Below, in pieces: positions 1 through 9,637 of a DNA stretch of 64,000 nucleotides (its first letter is position 1; each line of letters opens with the position of its first letter). Source of the DNA: CAJPNN01 sp041844735. GTDB lineage: Bacteria > Bacillota > Clostridia > Peptostreptococcales > Anaerovoracaceae. The stretch is taken from the NCBI GenBank assembly GCA_041844735.1, contig JBGZBP010000008.1, forward strand, positions 17,281 to 81,280. The letters run 5' to 3'. A program made the translations under genes and the position numbers. Below the pieces are notes generated by a model. It worked only from the letters and a program-made list of their open reading frames with translations. It did no database searches and had not been told where the DNA came from.

Positions 1-485
1 GAGATATTGATATAAAATTTGAGAATGAGAGAATTATTCTAAACGGCGAAGATATATCGGATAAGATTCGTACCGGTGAGGTGGCGGCTATGGCTTCAAG
101 AGTTTCCGCCCTAGGTGAAGTAAGATCTCTCCTCGTTGATATGCAAAGAAAAATGGCGGACAGTATTAATGTCGTTATGGATGGCAGGGACATAGGCACG
201 AATGTTTTTCCGCAGGCTGAATATAAGATTTTTTTGACAGCATCTCTTGATGAGCGGGCAAACCGCAGGTATAAAGAGCTTATTGAAAGAGGAGAGAATG
301 TCAGCAGAGAAAAGGTGAAGAGCGATATAGAGCAGAGGGATTATAATGATATGAATCGTACTATCAATCCTTTGAGAAAGTCTGAAGATGCTATTGAAGT
401 AGATAGTACAGGAAAGGATATAAAAAGCGTAGTTGATGATATCCTGAGACTCATAAAGGAAAATCAATCATTAAAAAGGAGATAA
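1..485 (+). CDS. cmk: Cytidylate kinase, C-terminal part (5' end outside window)
   Basis: Phosphorylates CMP/dCMP with ATP in pyrimidine nucleotide metabolism. The reading frame is open from the first complete codon at base 3, so the gene is cut by the window edge and the first ATG inside (81) is not the start. Visible family features are the NMP-binding region (LNGEDI...IRTGEVAAMASRVSA), the MDGRDIGTNVFP motif and the KIFLTAS...RANRRYKEL lid region. The stop is at 483-485. The ribosome site of the next gene lies inside the last codons, implying translational coupling. The identification rests on conserved motifs and is firm. Confidence 0.93.
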   Translation, partial: DIDIKFENERIILNGEDISDKIRTGEVAAMASRVSALGEVRSLLVDMQRKMADSINVVMDGRDIGTNVFPQAEYKIFLTASLDERANRRYKELIERGENVSREKVKSDIEQRDYNDMNRTINPLRKSEDAIEVDSTGKDIKSVVDDILRLIKENQSLKRR

Positions 486-488
486 AAT

Positions 489-1736
489 ATGGCGACGATA
501 AGACCGTTTAAGGGAATAAGACCTGCAAAGGAATATGCTGAAAAGGTTATTTCATTACCGTATGATGTTATGAGCAGAAAAGAGGCAAAAGAATGGTGCG
601 ATGGTAATCCGTACAGTTTTTTACACATATGCAGATCAGAAATAGATTTGCCCGACAGCGTAGGAGCCTACGAACCCGAGGTTTATGAAAAAGCTAAAAG
701 TAACATAGCAGGATATATTGAAAACAAGGTTTTTATGGTCGAGGAAAAACCGGTAATATATATATATAACCAAGTTATGGACGGCAGATCGCAGACAGGG
801 ATAGTGGCAACTGTCTCAATAGATGAGTATTTGGATAATACTATAAAGAAACATGAATTGACCAGGGTGGAGAAAGAACTGGACAGGATAAACCACTTTT
901 ATGTGTGCAATGCAAATACGGAGCCTGTTTTCTTAACATATAGGGACAATCTTAAAGTAAGAAGCATAGTTGACGGGGTGGTCGGAAATAATGAGCCTGA
1001 ATATGATATTACTACAGGTGACGGTATAAGACACATGCTTTGGGTGCTTCCGGATGAATATGTGGATGTGCTTGTTGAGTTGTTTAAGGATATAGATGCT
1101 TTATATATTGCTGATGGGCACCATAGGTCCGCCTCAGCTGCAAAAGTGGGAATTAAAAAGCGAGAAGAGAATAGGAGCTATACCGGAGATGAGGAGTTCA
1201 ATTATTTCATGGCAGTAATTTTTCCGGATAAAGACTTGAAAATTTTTGATTATAATAGGGTAGTGAAAGATTTAAACGGCAATACAAAAGAAGAATTCAT
1301 GGAAAAGATAAAAGATGCGGGATTCTCGGTAGAAAAAAATGGAAACACAAACAAACAGCCTACGGGAACGCATGAATTTTCAATGTTTTTAGATGATGAA
1401 TGGTATACGCTTAAAGTTAAAGATGACAGTATTACGGATGTTGATGATCCTGTGAAGCTGTTGGATGTTTATATATTACAGGAAAGAATATTGGGTCCCG
1501 TTCTCGGAATTGAAGATCCGAGAACAGATAAAAGAATAGATTTTGTGGGAGGTATTAGAGGACTGAAAGAACTGGAAAAGAGGGTTAACGAAGACATGCA
1601 GGTAGCATTTGCGGTCTATCCGGTATCAACAGATGAACTTTTGGGAGTAGCGGATCAGGGAAAAATAATGCCGCCTAAGTCCACTTGGTTTGAACCTAAA
1701 CTCGGAAGCGGATTGTTCTTGCATTCCTTGGATTAA
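489..1736 (+). CDS. DUF1015 family protein
   Basis: 415-aa protein matching the DUF1015 family by its N-terminal region (IRPFKGIRP...VISLPYDVMSR) and by the conserved DGHHRSASA motif in the middle. The molecular function of the family is not established. The AAGGAG ribosome site overlaps the end of cmk and gives an ATG start 3 bases after its stop, so the two are probably co-transcribed. There is no signal peptide or membrane segment, so the protein is expected to be cytoplasmic. The family call is confident; no function is claimed. Confidence 0.85.
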   Translation: MATIRPFKGIRPAKEYAEKVISLPYDVMSRKEAKEWCDGNPYSFLHICRSEIDLPDSVGAYEPEVYEKAKSNIAGYIENKVFMVEEKPVIYIYNQVMDGRSQTGIVATVSIDEYLDNTIKKHELTRVEKELDRINHFYVCNANTEPVFLTYRDNLKVRSIVDGVVGNNEPEYDITTGDGIRHMLWVLPDEYVDVLVELFKDIDALYIADGHHRSASAAKVGIKKREENRSYTGDEEFNYFMAVIFPDKDLKIFDYNRVVKDLNGNTKEEFMEKIKDAGFSVEKNGNTNKQPTGTHEFSMFLDDEWYTLKVKDDSITDVDDPVKLLDVYILQERILGPVLGIEDPRTDKRIDFVGGIRGLKELEKRVNEDMQVAFAVYPVSTDELLGVADQGKIMPPKSTWFEPKLGSGLFLHSLD

Positions 1737-1739
1737 CAA

Positions 1740-2288
1740 ATGAAAGACTATATAAAACTCTTTGCGGTTTTTGCGAAGATTGCGGTAACCACATTCGGTG
1801 GCGGATATGCAATGATGCCTATATTGGTTAAAGAACTCGTGGAAAACAGAAAATGGAGTACGGTGGATGAGATATTGGATTACTATGCCGTAAGCCAGTG
1901 TACCCCCGGGATAATTGCGATTAATGTGGCGACTTTTATAGGTCACAAAAGAAAAGGTTTACCGGGAGGTGTGGTAGCTACGCTGGGAGTTATCACACCG
2001 TCTCTTATTATTATGAGCATAGCTGCGGGAGTAATTAACAGCAATATGGAAAATGAAAACATTGAGCATGTTTTCTCCGGAATCAGACTGGTTGCCATAG
2101 CCTTAATTTTGAATACGGTGATTTTGCTTATCAGGAGAAATATGAGGGATGTTTTTTCAGTAATTGCTTTTTTGACAGCATTAGCTATTACGGTATTCTT
2201 GGGAGCATCACCTATACAGGTGGTCATAATGGCTGCTATTATGGGAATATTACATTCTCTTTTGGTGAAAAGGAGGATGAGTAAATGA
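1740..2288 (+). CDS. Chromate transporter family protein, first CHR half
   Basis: 182-aa hydrophobic protein with one CHR domain: the N-terminal TFGGGYAMMPIL motif and the YAVSQCTPGIIAINVATFIG motif are typical of the family. Several membrane segments are evident from about residue 50 onward. It is a short-chain CHR protein (half the size of classical ChrA) and overlaps the second half gene by 4 bases (ATGA), so the pair probably forms a heterodimeric transporter. Chromate is only the name-giving substrate; the physiological substrate cannot be read from sequence. The ribosome site is weak, suggesting coupling to the upstream gene. Confidence 0.85.
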   Translation: MKDYIKLFAVFAKIAVTTFGGGYAMMPILVKELVENRKWSTVDEILDYYAVSQCTPGIIAINVATFIGHKRKGLPGGVVATLGVITPSLIIMSIAAGVINSNMENENIEHVFSGIRLVAIALILNTVILLIRRNMRDVFSVIAFLTALAITVFLGASPIQVVIMAAIMGILHSLLVKRRMSK

Positions 2289-2854
2289 TATATGTGGAGA
2301 TATATTGGGAATTTTTCAAGATAGGTCTTTTTGCTGTCGGAGGAGGGTTTGCAACACTGCCTTTTTTAGACAGGCTTGCCATACAAAGACCGGATTGGTA
2401 TTCGCATGAACAGCTGGGAAATATGTTGGCAATAGCAAATTCAGGACCGGGACCGGTAGGTGTTAATCTTGCTACGAATATAGGAAACACCGTGGGTTTT
2501 GTTTTTGGAGGGATAGTAGCAGTATTAGGATTGATTACGGCACCTGTGATTATTGTTACCGTCATATCCCGTGCGATAGAAAAGACGAAAGGAAACAGCC
2601 TTATAACGGGGGCAATGTCAGGACTGCGACCGGCAGTTACCGCATTGATAGTTTTTGCTATGTGGAGTATTATTACGGTTCAGTTTCCATTTATTACAGA
2701 GGGGTGTACCGCAGAAAATGTCGTTCGCTCAAAAAATCTTTGGAGTATGCTAATGATTTTAGGTGTGAATCTGGTAATGTTTAAAAAGAAAAATATTCCG
2801 ATTGCATTATATATAGTTACAGGAGGCTTGCTGGGATATTTACTGAAGTTGTAG
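2285..2854 (+). CDS. Chromate transporter family protein, second CHR half
   Basis: 189-aa membrane protein, paralogue of the preceding gene, with the CHR motifs FAVGGGFATLPFL near the N-terminus and LAIANSGPGPVGVNLATNIG around residues 45-65. It starts inside the stop codon of the upstream partner (ATGA) behind a GGAGGATGA ribosome site. Two adjacent single-domain CHR genes are a recognised arrangement in Firmicutes; they are thought to act together as one transporter. It ends about 115 bases before radC, where a new promoter is visible. Confidence 0.85.
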   Translation: MIYVEIYWEFFKIGLFAVGGGFATLPFLDRLAIQRPDWYSHEQLGNMLAIANSGPGPVGVNLATNIGNTVGFVFGGIVAVLGLITAPVIIVTVISRAIEKTKGNSLITGAMSGLRPAVTALIVFAMWSIITVQFPFITEGCTAENVVRSKNLWSMLMILGVNLVMFKKKNIPIALYIVTGGLLGYLLKL

Positions 2855-2889
2855 ATGTATGAAATTTTTTCAAAGATAAATACGAGTGC

Positions 2890-2918
2890 TTGAATTGTAA
2901 ATGTTTAAATGCTAAAAT
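2890..2918 (+). promoter_or_regulatory. Putative sigma-70-type promoter upstream of radC
   Basis: TTGAAT (2890-2895) and TAAAAT (2913-2918) are separated by 17 bases in an AT-rich gap after the CHR genes. It would drive radC and possibly the mre genes. Assigned by match to the consensus only. Confidence 0.5.
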
Positions 2919-2968
2919 TATTATTAATATACAACGGAATTTGTGTGACTTTAGGATAGGAGCCTGAA

Positions 2969-3667
2969 GTGAACAAAAGATATAAAAATGTATTTATAAA
3001 AAACTTGCCGACGGAGGAAAGACCTAGGGAAAAGTTAATTGATAGAGGGGTGGAACACCTGACAACCCAAGAGCTTGTAGCCATTATACTGGGAACCGGT
3101 ACCAGAGATGTTTCAGCAAAGGGATTGGCGGAAAGAGTGATGTCTCACAGTGAGGACGGCTTGAGATATTTTCTTAACTGCATGCCCGAAGAGCTGACGG
3201 AAATACCGGGTATCGGAATGGCAAAGGCGTGCAATCTGATAGCTGCATTCGAACTTGGTAAAAGGATGGCCCTTGAGCAAAATTCCAAGAAAGACCCGAT
3301 AACAGGGCCGAAAGAAGCAGCAGGATTCGTTATGGAGCAGATGCGTTATATAGCTCACGAAGAGTTTTGGATCTTGCTTTTGAAATCTGACGGCAGACCG
3401 ATTTCTACAGAGAAAGTAACATCGGGTATTTTGGATGAAACGATAATACACCCTAGAGAAATATTCAATATAGCTATAAGGAAAAATGCAGCATCCATAA
3501 TACTGTTCCACAATCATCCGAGCGGAAATCCCGAACCGAGTACTGCAGATATAAATGTAACTAAGCGGATGGTGAATGTAGGGAAATTGCTTGGAATAGA
3601 AATTAGGGATCATATAATTATAGGGGATGGAGAGTTTGTCAGTTTGCGAGAGCGGCAGGAGTTTTAA
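2969..3667 (+). CDS. radC: RadC family JAMM-domain protein (UPF0758)
   Basis: 232-aa protein with an N-terminal helix-hairpin-helix region (LTEIPGIGMAKACNLIAAFELG, residues about 75-95) and a C-terminal JAMM/MPN+ metalloprotease-like domain with HNHPSGNPEPS followed by D. The exact biological role of RadC is unsettled; the old DNA-repair assignment is not well supported. The GTG start is chosen because GGAG lies 6 bases upstream and the protein begins at the normal family position. As in many Firmicutes it sits directly upstream of mreB. Confidence 0.93.
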   Translation: MNKRYKNVFIKNLPTEERPREKLIDRGVEHLTTQELVAIILGTGTRDVSAKGLAERVMSHSEDGLRYFLNCMPEELTEIPGIGMAKACNLIAAFELGKRMALEQNSKKDPITGPKEAAGFVMEQMRYIAHEEFWILLLKSDGRPISTEKVTSGILDETIIHPREIFNIAIRKNAASIILFHNHPSGNPEPSTADINVTKRMVNVGKLLGIEIRDHIIIGDGEFVSLRERQEF

Positions 3668-3695
3668 ATAAAAAATTCTAGGGAGGAAACAAAAC

Positions 3696-4733
3696 ATGCT
3701 TTTTAGTAGGAACGACGTAGGTATAGACTTAGGGACAGCAAATACGCTTATTTATGTTAAAGGAAAAGGAGTGGTTGTAAATGAACCATCCGTTATTGCA
3801 GTAGATACAAAAAACAACAAGGTGGTAAATGTGGGATATGCTGCAAAAGAAATGATAGGAAAGGCACCGGCATATCTAAGTGTTGTAAGACCTTTACAGG
3901 ACGGGGTTATTTCAGATTTTGATATGACCGCAAATATGCTTAAAGAATTTTTGAATAAAGTTGTACCGGAAAGAACATTGTTTTCTTCTCTAAGAGTAGT
4001 GGTAGGTGTACCGTCGGGCGTTACCGAAGTGGAAAAAAGAGCGGTTGAGGATGTAGTGAGGCAGATGGGTGCAAAGGAAGTTTATGTAATGGAAGAGCCG
4101 ATGGCTGCGGCGATAGGAGCGGGGCTGCCTATAGACGGTTCCGAGGGATGCATGATTGCAGATATAGGAGGAGGAACATCGGATATTGCCGTTATAGCGC
4201 TTGGAGGAATTGTAACAAGTGTTTCTTTAAGGCATGCGGGCGATAAATTGAACGAAGCCATAATGAACTATATGAGGAAAAATTTCAACCTGATGATAGG
4301 TGAGAAAACTGCTGAAGATATTAAAATAAATATAGGAGAAGTGTCTGTTGACGGTATAATGCCGGGTATTGAAAGGTTTGGTGCCAGGGGAAGAGATGTT
4401 TTGACGGGTCTGCCCAAAGTAGTGGATATATCCGGGCTTGATGCCAGACGTGCTCTTGACGAACCTGTAATGGTGATAGTGGACGCTATCAAGACAACAC
4501 TTGAGAATACTCCGCCTGAGGTTGCGGCTGATATTGTGAGTAACGGTCTGGTGCTTTCAGGGGGCGGTGCTCTTATTAAAAACTTTGATAAGCTGATAAC
4601 ACAGCACACAGGATTGAGCGTTACTGTAGCGGAGAATGCGATAGAAGCGGTAGCGGAAGGCACAGGTAAAAGCCTTAAAAACATTGAAAAATTGCGTATA
4701 TACACTGAGGGATCATCGGCAGGGAGATTATAA
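3696..4733 (+). CDS. mreB: Rod-shape determining actin homologue MreB
   Basis: 345-aa bacterial actin that polymerises under the membrane and guides the elongasome. Actin-fold signatures are visible: phosphate-1 loop DVGIDLGTANT (about residues 7-17), phosphate-2 region DIGGGTSDIA (about 153-162) and the adenosine motif LVLSGGGALI near residue 288. A strong GGAGG ribosome site precedes the ATG. The stop codon shares one base with the mreC start. The gene heads the mreBCD-mrdA group, consistent with a rod-shaped cell. Confidence 0.97.
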   Translation: MLFSRNDVGIDLGTANTLIYVKGKGVVVNEPSVIAVDTKNNKVVNVGYAAKEMIGKAPAYLSVVRPLQDGVISDFDMTANMLKEFLNKVVPERTLFSSLRVVVGVPSGVTEVEKRAVEDVVRQMGAKEVYVMEEPMAAAIGAGLPIDGSEGCMIADIGGGTSDIAVIALGGIVTSVSLRHAGDKLNEAIMNYMRKNFNLMIGEKTAEDIKINIGEVSVDGIMPGIERFGARGRDVLTGLPKVVDISGLDARRALDEPVMVIVDAIKTTLENTPPEVAADIVSNGLVLSGGGALIKNFDKLITQHTGLSVTVAENAIEAVAEGTGKSLKNIEKLRIYTEGSSAGRL

Positions 4734-5548
4734 TGCATTGGTTTAAAAAACACAAAAAAATATCTGTTATGCTTGCCGTTATTATAGTACTTTTAGCGGT
4801 TTTTGCGGTGTCGGCGATTAAAGGTGGAGAACTGGGGATAGGAAACAGTATTTTATCAATAACGTCAAAAGTGCACAAGCCGGTATCGAATGCGGGAGAT
4901 AGCGCAGGCGAATCAATTACGGGTATTTTCAGGTTCAAAGCCATATCTAAAGAAAATCAGAAATTGAAAGAAGAAATTCAGATTCTTAAAGAAGATTTAA
5001 TTAAGCAGAAGCTTAAAAAGAAAGATCTGAAAGATTTGAAGAAATTATCACAGGTGTTAAACTACAAGGAGATAACGAAGAGTTATTCTTTAGTTTCGGC
5101 AAATGTGGTGGCTATAAACGGATTCAGTTGGTTTAATATTTTTACAATAGATAGAGGAACATCGGATAATATTAAAAAAAATGACATAGTTGTATCCGGA
5201 GAAGGGCTGGTGGGCAGGATTTTAAGTGCCGGAAAGGATACGGCGAAAGTGATCGGTATATCGGATGAATCTAACAATGTAAGTTTTATGGTGCTTAGAA
5301 ATCCGGATTACCTGGGGGTGCTTCAAGGTGACGGAAAAGGCGGGCTTTCAGGATTTATGCTTGATGACAAGGCACAGGTAATAGAGGGTGATGAACTTGT
5401 GACGTCGGGAATGGGAGTATATCCTGCAGGAATTCCTGTCGGAAAAGTGGAATCTGTAAAAATGGACAGGAACACACTTTTGAAGACTGTTAAAATTTCA
5501 CCGGCAGCCTCGTTCAGGAGCATTACAAAAGTGGTGGTGTTAACATGA
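4733..5548 (+). CDS. mreC: Rod-shape determining protein MreC
   Basis: 271-aa membrane-anchored scaffold of the elongasome. It has a short basic cytoplasmic N-terminus, one membrane segment (about residues 10-30), a Lys/Glu-rich coiled coil (about 65-105), then the beta-rich extracytoplasmic MreC core with GLVGRI and the DxL-type loops. The start overlaps the mreB stop and the 3' end overlaps mreD by 4 bases, so translation is coupled. Length is normal for the family. Confidence 0.95.
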   Translation: MHWFKKHKKISVMLAVIIVLLAVFAVSAIKGGELGIGNSILSITSKVHKPVSNAGDSAGESITGIFRFKAISKENQKLKEEIQILKEDLIKQKLKKKDLKDLKKLSQVLNYKEITKSYSLVSANVVAINGFSWFNIFTIDRGTSDNIKKNDIVVSGEGLVGRILSAGKDTAKVIGISDESNNVSFMVLRNPDYLGVLQGDGKGGLSGFMLDDKAQVIEGDELVTSGMGVYPAGIPVGKVESVKMDRNTLLKTVKISPAASFRSITKVVVLT

Positions 5549-6078
5549 AGTATAAATTCGCAATTCCGGTTTATCTTATATCATTTATTATAGAAACGAC
5601 CATAATGCCGCATATGAGAATATTTGACATGACTGCAAATTTGACATTGGCGGTTACTGTGGTATTCGTTTATCTTTATGACAGCATGGCGGGCATAGTC
5701 TTAGGAACCGCATTCACATTTTTGAGAGATATTATTGCAGAACCTGTTGTAGGTATAGGGGCAATATGTACTTTCGCTGTTGCGATTTTAGTATATATAT
5801 TTAGAGTTTATTTTAATAAGGAAAATTTTATTGCCATGCTGCTTTTTTCAGCATGCAGCACATTTGTATACAGCTTGATGTACTGGGTATTCGTTAGAAT
5901 AGCGGGATATTCAAGTGGTATTTTGTATTTGCTCGGGAAATTGCCGTTGATGATAATACTTAATACCGCAGTGGTGACAATTATATATTTGATACTGATC
6001 AAGAGGGTCACAAGGTATAAGAGGGATGACAAATACACAGGAGGATATTCTCCTTATAGGATAATGCTAAAAAAATAA
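5545..6078 (+). CDS. mreD: Rod-shape determining protein MreD
   Basis: 177-aa integral membrane protein with about five hydrophobic segments and a basic C-terminal tail. Sequence conservation in MreD is low, so the assignment rests on size, topology, the early conserved-type region (FDMTANLTLAVTVVFVYLYD) and its position between mreC (4-base overlap) and the PBP2 gene. It is thought to connect MreC to the rest of the cell-wall elongation complex. Confidence 0.9.
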   Translation: MKYKFAIPVYLISFIIETTIMPHMRIFDMTANLTLAVTVVFVYLYDSMAGIVLGTAFTFLRDIIAEPVVGIGAICTFAVAILVYIFRVYFNKENFIAMLLFSACSTFVYSLMYWVFVRIAGYSSGILYLLGKLPLMIILNTAVVTIIYLILIKRVTRYKRDDKYTGGYSPYRIMLKK

Positions 6079-6091
6079 TAAAGGGAAAAAT

Positions 6092-8860
6092 ATGGATAAT
6101 CCGGATAAAAGAGCAAAACAGCTATTCATTGTTTTTGTAGCGTTGATAGTTTTAATGGCGGGAAGACTGGGAATGTTGACAGTTTTTGAAAATAATTACT
6201 GGGAAACCATGTCTGAGAACCTTAGTGTTAAGAATATAATAACACCGGCTCCAAGGGGAGAGATAAGAGACAGGCGAGGAAGATTGGTTGCAGGTAACCT
6301 TGCCAGTTTTGACGTACAAATGAGCTCGGGAGACAGGGAGAATAGCGAAGTTAATAAAATAGTATTGACAACAGTAAAAATTCTTGAAGCCAACGGTGAT
6401 TCATACATAGACAACTTGCCTATAGTGATTTCAAACGGAAAATTTGCATATAAGTATGATGAGGAAATCAAGCAGTGGCTTATTTCTCAGGATATGTCGG
6501 TGAATTATACGGCAAGACAGGCATTTGACGAGCTTAGAGGAAGATTCGAGATTGACAACAGTGTATCGGATTTTGAGGCACAAAGTATATTACAGACCAA
6601 GTATAATGTGTTTCCGCCGATTTCAGTAAGGAGCATGGAGTTTACCAAAGAGCTTGAAAAGCAGAGATTTTTGGGGAAATATCATCTTGATAAAAAAACA
6701 ATAGGAAAAAATTTGACAGCGAGGCAGGCATTTTTTTCATTGAAAGAGCATTTTGAAATACCTGAGGAATATGATGATGAATTAAGCAGAAAGATAATGG
6801 TAATCAGAAACGAAACATTGGTAGGATTTCTGAACTATATGCCGGCAACTATAGCCAAAAGAATAAGCAGCAAAAGTGTTGTCGAATTGAAAGAAAACAG
6901 CGAATTGATACAGGGTGTCAGAGTCGTTTCCGAAGCTAAAAGGTTTTACCCTTATGGAGAAATCGGAGCTCATGCTATAGGGTATCTCGGTCAGATATCT
7001 GAGAGTCAGAGAAATGAATATGTCAATAAAAAGCATTACGACCCGAACCAATTGATAGGTAAAGACGGTCTGGAGAGAACATATGAAAGCACACTTAAGG
7101 GAAAAGACGGTGTAAAAAAGCTTCAGGTGAATGCATCCGGCAGGTTAGTCAGAGTACTCAGCGAGACGAAGCCGAGGAAAGGCAAAGATATATACATGAC
7201 AATAGATATGGAACTCGAAAAAACCATGGTTGAGGCTTTGAACAATACTGTTAAGGCAATCAGATCGGGAACCGTTTTTCCTAGTGAATATGGAGCATAC
7301 AAGATGAAGCAGGCGGCAAATGCCAATGTTGCTGCCGCTGTGGCTATAGACCCGAAGACCGGAGAAGTTCTGGCTATGGCATCCACACCGGCGTTTGATC
7401 CCAACTTATTTTCAGAAGGGATATCGGCAGATGTTTGGAAGAGTTTGCAGCCGGAGAATGACAGAGATTTGCTTGCTCCAAGACCTTTATTCAATGTTGC
7501 TACAATGACGGCTGTACAGCCGGGATCGACATTTAAGCCGGTAACTGCTACGGCGGCTCTTGAAAGCGGGCTGTCTCCGGAAAGAAAACTGTATGATGAC
7601 GGAGCCGTTAAGATGGGAGGACGCTCTTTCGGATGTTGGCTTTGGAACACGAAACATGCTAAGCATGGATCTATTAATGTTTCACAGGCACTGGAAGTTT
7701 CATGCAATTACTTTTTTTATGATCTTGTGGCAAATAAGGATTTTGCAAAAAACAGTTTTCTGGGACTTAACAAAGATATGGGCGTAAAGAAGGTAACCGA
7801 ATATGCAAAGCAATATGGGCTTGGTGAATCTACAGGGATAGAGATACCTGAAGTGGTGACATCGGTTCCTACAGAGGAGCAGAAAAAAAATTCAATTAAG
7901 ACCATATTGAAAAATACGTTATATAGTAAAGGTGAATTGTATTTCGGAGAAAAAACTTTTAAAAATTCCAAGTTAATGGATAAAAAAGTTGCGTATATCT
8001 TAGGATGGATGGAAGAAAATCCTACATTTAAAGAGGTATATGAAAGGTTGAAGAGAATAGGTGTTAAGGAGAAGTACCTTGGGGAACTGGCAAGATATGT
8101 GAAATATGATTGCTTCACTCAAGCGAAATGGACTTTGGGAGACTCGCTTAATATAGCTATCGGCCAGGGCGATAATTCTTTTACACCGATTCAAATGGCC
8201 AATTATGCAGCGACGATTGCAAACAAGGGAGAAAGATACAAGGTAACGCTTGTTAAGGATATACAGGGTGAAAGAACAACCGTACCTAAAGTTACAGGAA
8301 AAGTTGATGTCAAAAATGATAAGACTTATGATGCTGTCACAAAAGGTATGATAGCTGTAGGAAAAGGATCGAAAGGAAGCTTAAAGGGCGTGTTCGGACA
8401 TTTTCCTATGAAAGTAATATGTAAGACAGGAACAGCTCAAAAATCAGGAAGAATACCTGTAAAAAATGAAGTCGAATATGTTAAGAAGAATCTTGGAAAG
8501 ATAGCTCCGAAGTTATCTTGGGCTCAGATAGATAAAAAGATGAAAGAACTCATGAAAGAGAAGCCGACGGTCTACAGAACGGAAAATTCCGCTGTAAGAC
8601 AGGCTATAATAACATTGAGTGACGGTAAGGTGACAGCGGAACAGATAGACGCCTACAAGGGAACATATGATTCGTTTGCATGGGTAATAGCTGCCGCTCC
8701 GGCAGATGATCCGAAAATAGCGGTGGCAGTACTGGTATTTCAAGGCGGTACGGCGGCAAATGCAGGTCCATGTGCGAGAGAAATTATAGGAAAATACTTC
8801 GCATTAAACAGCGGTGAAAATTATACGAATTTTTCTATTATGAACAAGTCGACTAATTAG
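6092..8860 (+). CDS. mrdA: Penicillin-binding protein 2 (class B transpeptidase of the elongasome)
   Basis: 922-aa cross-linking enzyme of lateral wall synthesis. It has one N-terminal membrane anchor (about residues 8-30), a dimerisation/pedestal region beginning with PRGEIRDRRGRLVA, and a transpeptidase domain with all three active-site motifs: S479-T-F-K482, S537-C-N539 and K778-T-G. It is roughly 300 residues longer than proteobacterial PBP2. The extra length lies partly in the pedestal and partly between the SxN and KTG motifs; long PBP2 proteins are common in Clostridia. It follows mreD by 13 bases in the same operon. Confidence 0.94.
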   Translation: MDNPDKRAKQLFIVFVALIVLMAGRLGMLTVFENNYWETMSENLSVKNIITPAPRGEIRDRRGRLVAGNLASFDVQMSSGDRENSEVNKIVLTTVKILEANGDSYIDNLPIVISNGKFAYKYDEEIKQWLISQDMSVNYTARQAFDELRGRFEIDNSVSDFEAQSILQTKYNVFPPISVRSMEFTKELEKQRFLGKYHLDKKTIGKNLTARQAFFSLKEHFEIPEEYDDELSRKIMVIRNETLVGFLNYMPATIAKRISSKSVVELKENSELIQGVRVVSEAKRFYPYGEIGAHAIGYLGQISESQRNEYVNKKHYDPNQLIGKDGLERTYESTLKGKDGVKKLQVNASGRLVRVLSETKPRKGKDIYMTIDMELEKTMVEALNNTVKAIRSGTVFPSEYGAYKMKQAANANVAAAVAIDPKTGEVLAMASTPAFDPNLFSEGISADVWKSLQPENDRDLLAPRPLFNVATMTAVQPGSTFKPVTATAALESGLSPERKLYDDGAVKMGGRSFGCWLWNTKHAKHGSINVSQALEVSCNYFFYDLVANKDFAKNSFLGLNKDMGVKKVTEYAKQYGLGESTGIEIPEVVTSVPTEEQKKNSIKTILKNTLYSKGELYFGEKTFKNSKLMDKKVAYILGWMEENPTFKEVYERLKRIGVKEKYLGELARYVKYDCFTQAKWTLGDSLNIAIGQGDNSFTPIQMANYAATIANKGERYKVTLVKDIQGERTTVPKVTGKVDVKNDKTYDAVTKGMIAVGKGSKGSLKGVFGHFPMKVICKTGTAQKSGRIPVKNEVEYVKKNLGKIAPKLSWAQIDKKMKELMKEKPTVYRTENSAVRQAIITLSDGKVTAEQIDAYKGTYDSFAWVIAAAPADDPKIAVAVLVFQGGTAANAGPCAREIIGKYFALNSGENYTNFSIMNKSTN

Positions 8861-8873
8861 TATGGAGGAAGAA

Positions 8874-9596
8874 ATGGGTGAAGTTATATTAGTGGCATCA
8901 GGAAAAGGAGGAGTAGGAAAGACATCTTTCGTTGCGAATTCCGGTGTCGTATTATCACAGATGGGATATAAGGTCTTGTTGATAGATATGAATATGGGGC
9001 TTAGGAATCTTGATATTTATTTGGGAATGGAGAGCAAAGTTGTATATGATATAGCGGATGTTCTTACAGGTGTATGCCGAATAAAGCAGGCTATAGTTAA
9101 GGATAGAAAATTTCCCAATCTATTTTTGATGTCCTCATCTCAGTATAAAGATAAAGCTGATATTGCACCGGCTCATATGAAAGTGATTTGTGATAAGTTA
9201 AAACCGCTGTATGATTTTATAATAATTGATGCTCCGGCAGGAGTGGATGACGGATTAATATTGGCTGCTGCAGGGGCGGAAAAGGCTGTAATCATCACCG
9301 TTCCTGAAAATGCGGCAGTAAGGGATGCGGATATGCTTGACAGAGTTCTAGGCAAAATAGGTATTCCAAAAAGAACATATGTCGTAAATAAAGTCAGAGA
9401 GAATTTGATAGGGGCGGTGTTTCTACCATCACTGGAGAGTATAGCTGATGTTATGAGAGCGGTACCGTCGGGATTTATACTTTACGATGAGAATTTTCAC
9501 ATAGCTGCAAATACGGGAATACCTATAGCCTCAAAAGAAGACAGCTATATCAAAGACAATATGGAAAATATCATCAAAAGAGTGATTGATTTATAG
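8874..9596 (+). CDS. minD: Septum site-determining ATPase MinD
   Basis: 240-aa ParA/MinD-type ATPase that binds the membrane as a dimer and positions division inhibitors. It shows the deviant Walker A motif SGKGGVGKTS at residues 8-17, the switch-like GLRNLD motif, and IIIDAPAG (Walker B). The C-terminal NIIKRVIDL could form the amphipathic membrane-targeting helix. I place the start at ATG 8874, because the GGAGGA ribosome site (8864-8869) lies after the earlier in-frame ATG at 8862 and the protein then begins MGEVI as usual for MinD. No minC or minE is next to it. Confidence 0.92.
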   Translation: MGEVILVASGKGGVGKTSFVANSGVVLSQMGYKVLLIDMNMGLRNLDIYLGMESKVVYDIADVLTGVCRIKQAIVKDRKFPNLFLMSSSQYKDKADIAPAHMKVICDKLKPLYDFIIIDAPAGVDDGLILAAAGAEKAVIITVPENAAVRDADMLDRVLGKIGIPKRTYVVNKVRENLIGAVFLPSLESIADVMRAVPSGFILYDENFHIAANTGIPIASKEDSYIKDNMENIIKRVIDL

Positions 9597-9637
9597 AAAA
9601 TAACGATATGCTTTTGTTTTACTGAGAAAGGAAAAAC

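Noticed and set aside
1740..2854. Frameshifted single chrA gene
   Set aside because: Each half has its own start, a 4-base ATGA overlap and a complete CHR domain, so this is a normal short-chain pair rather than a broken gene.
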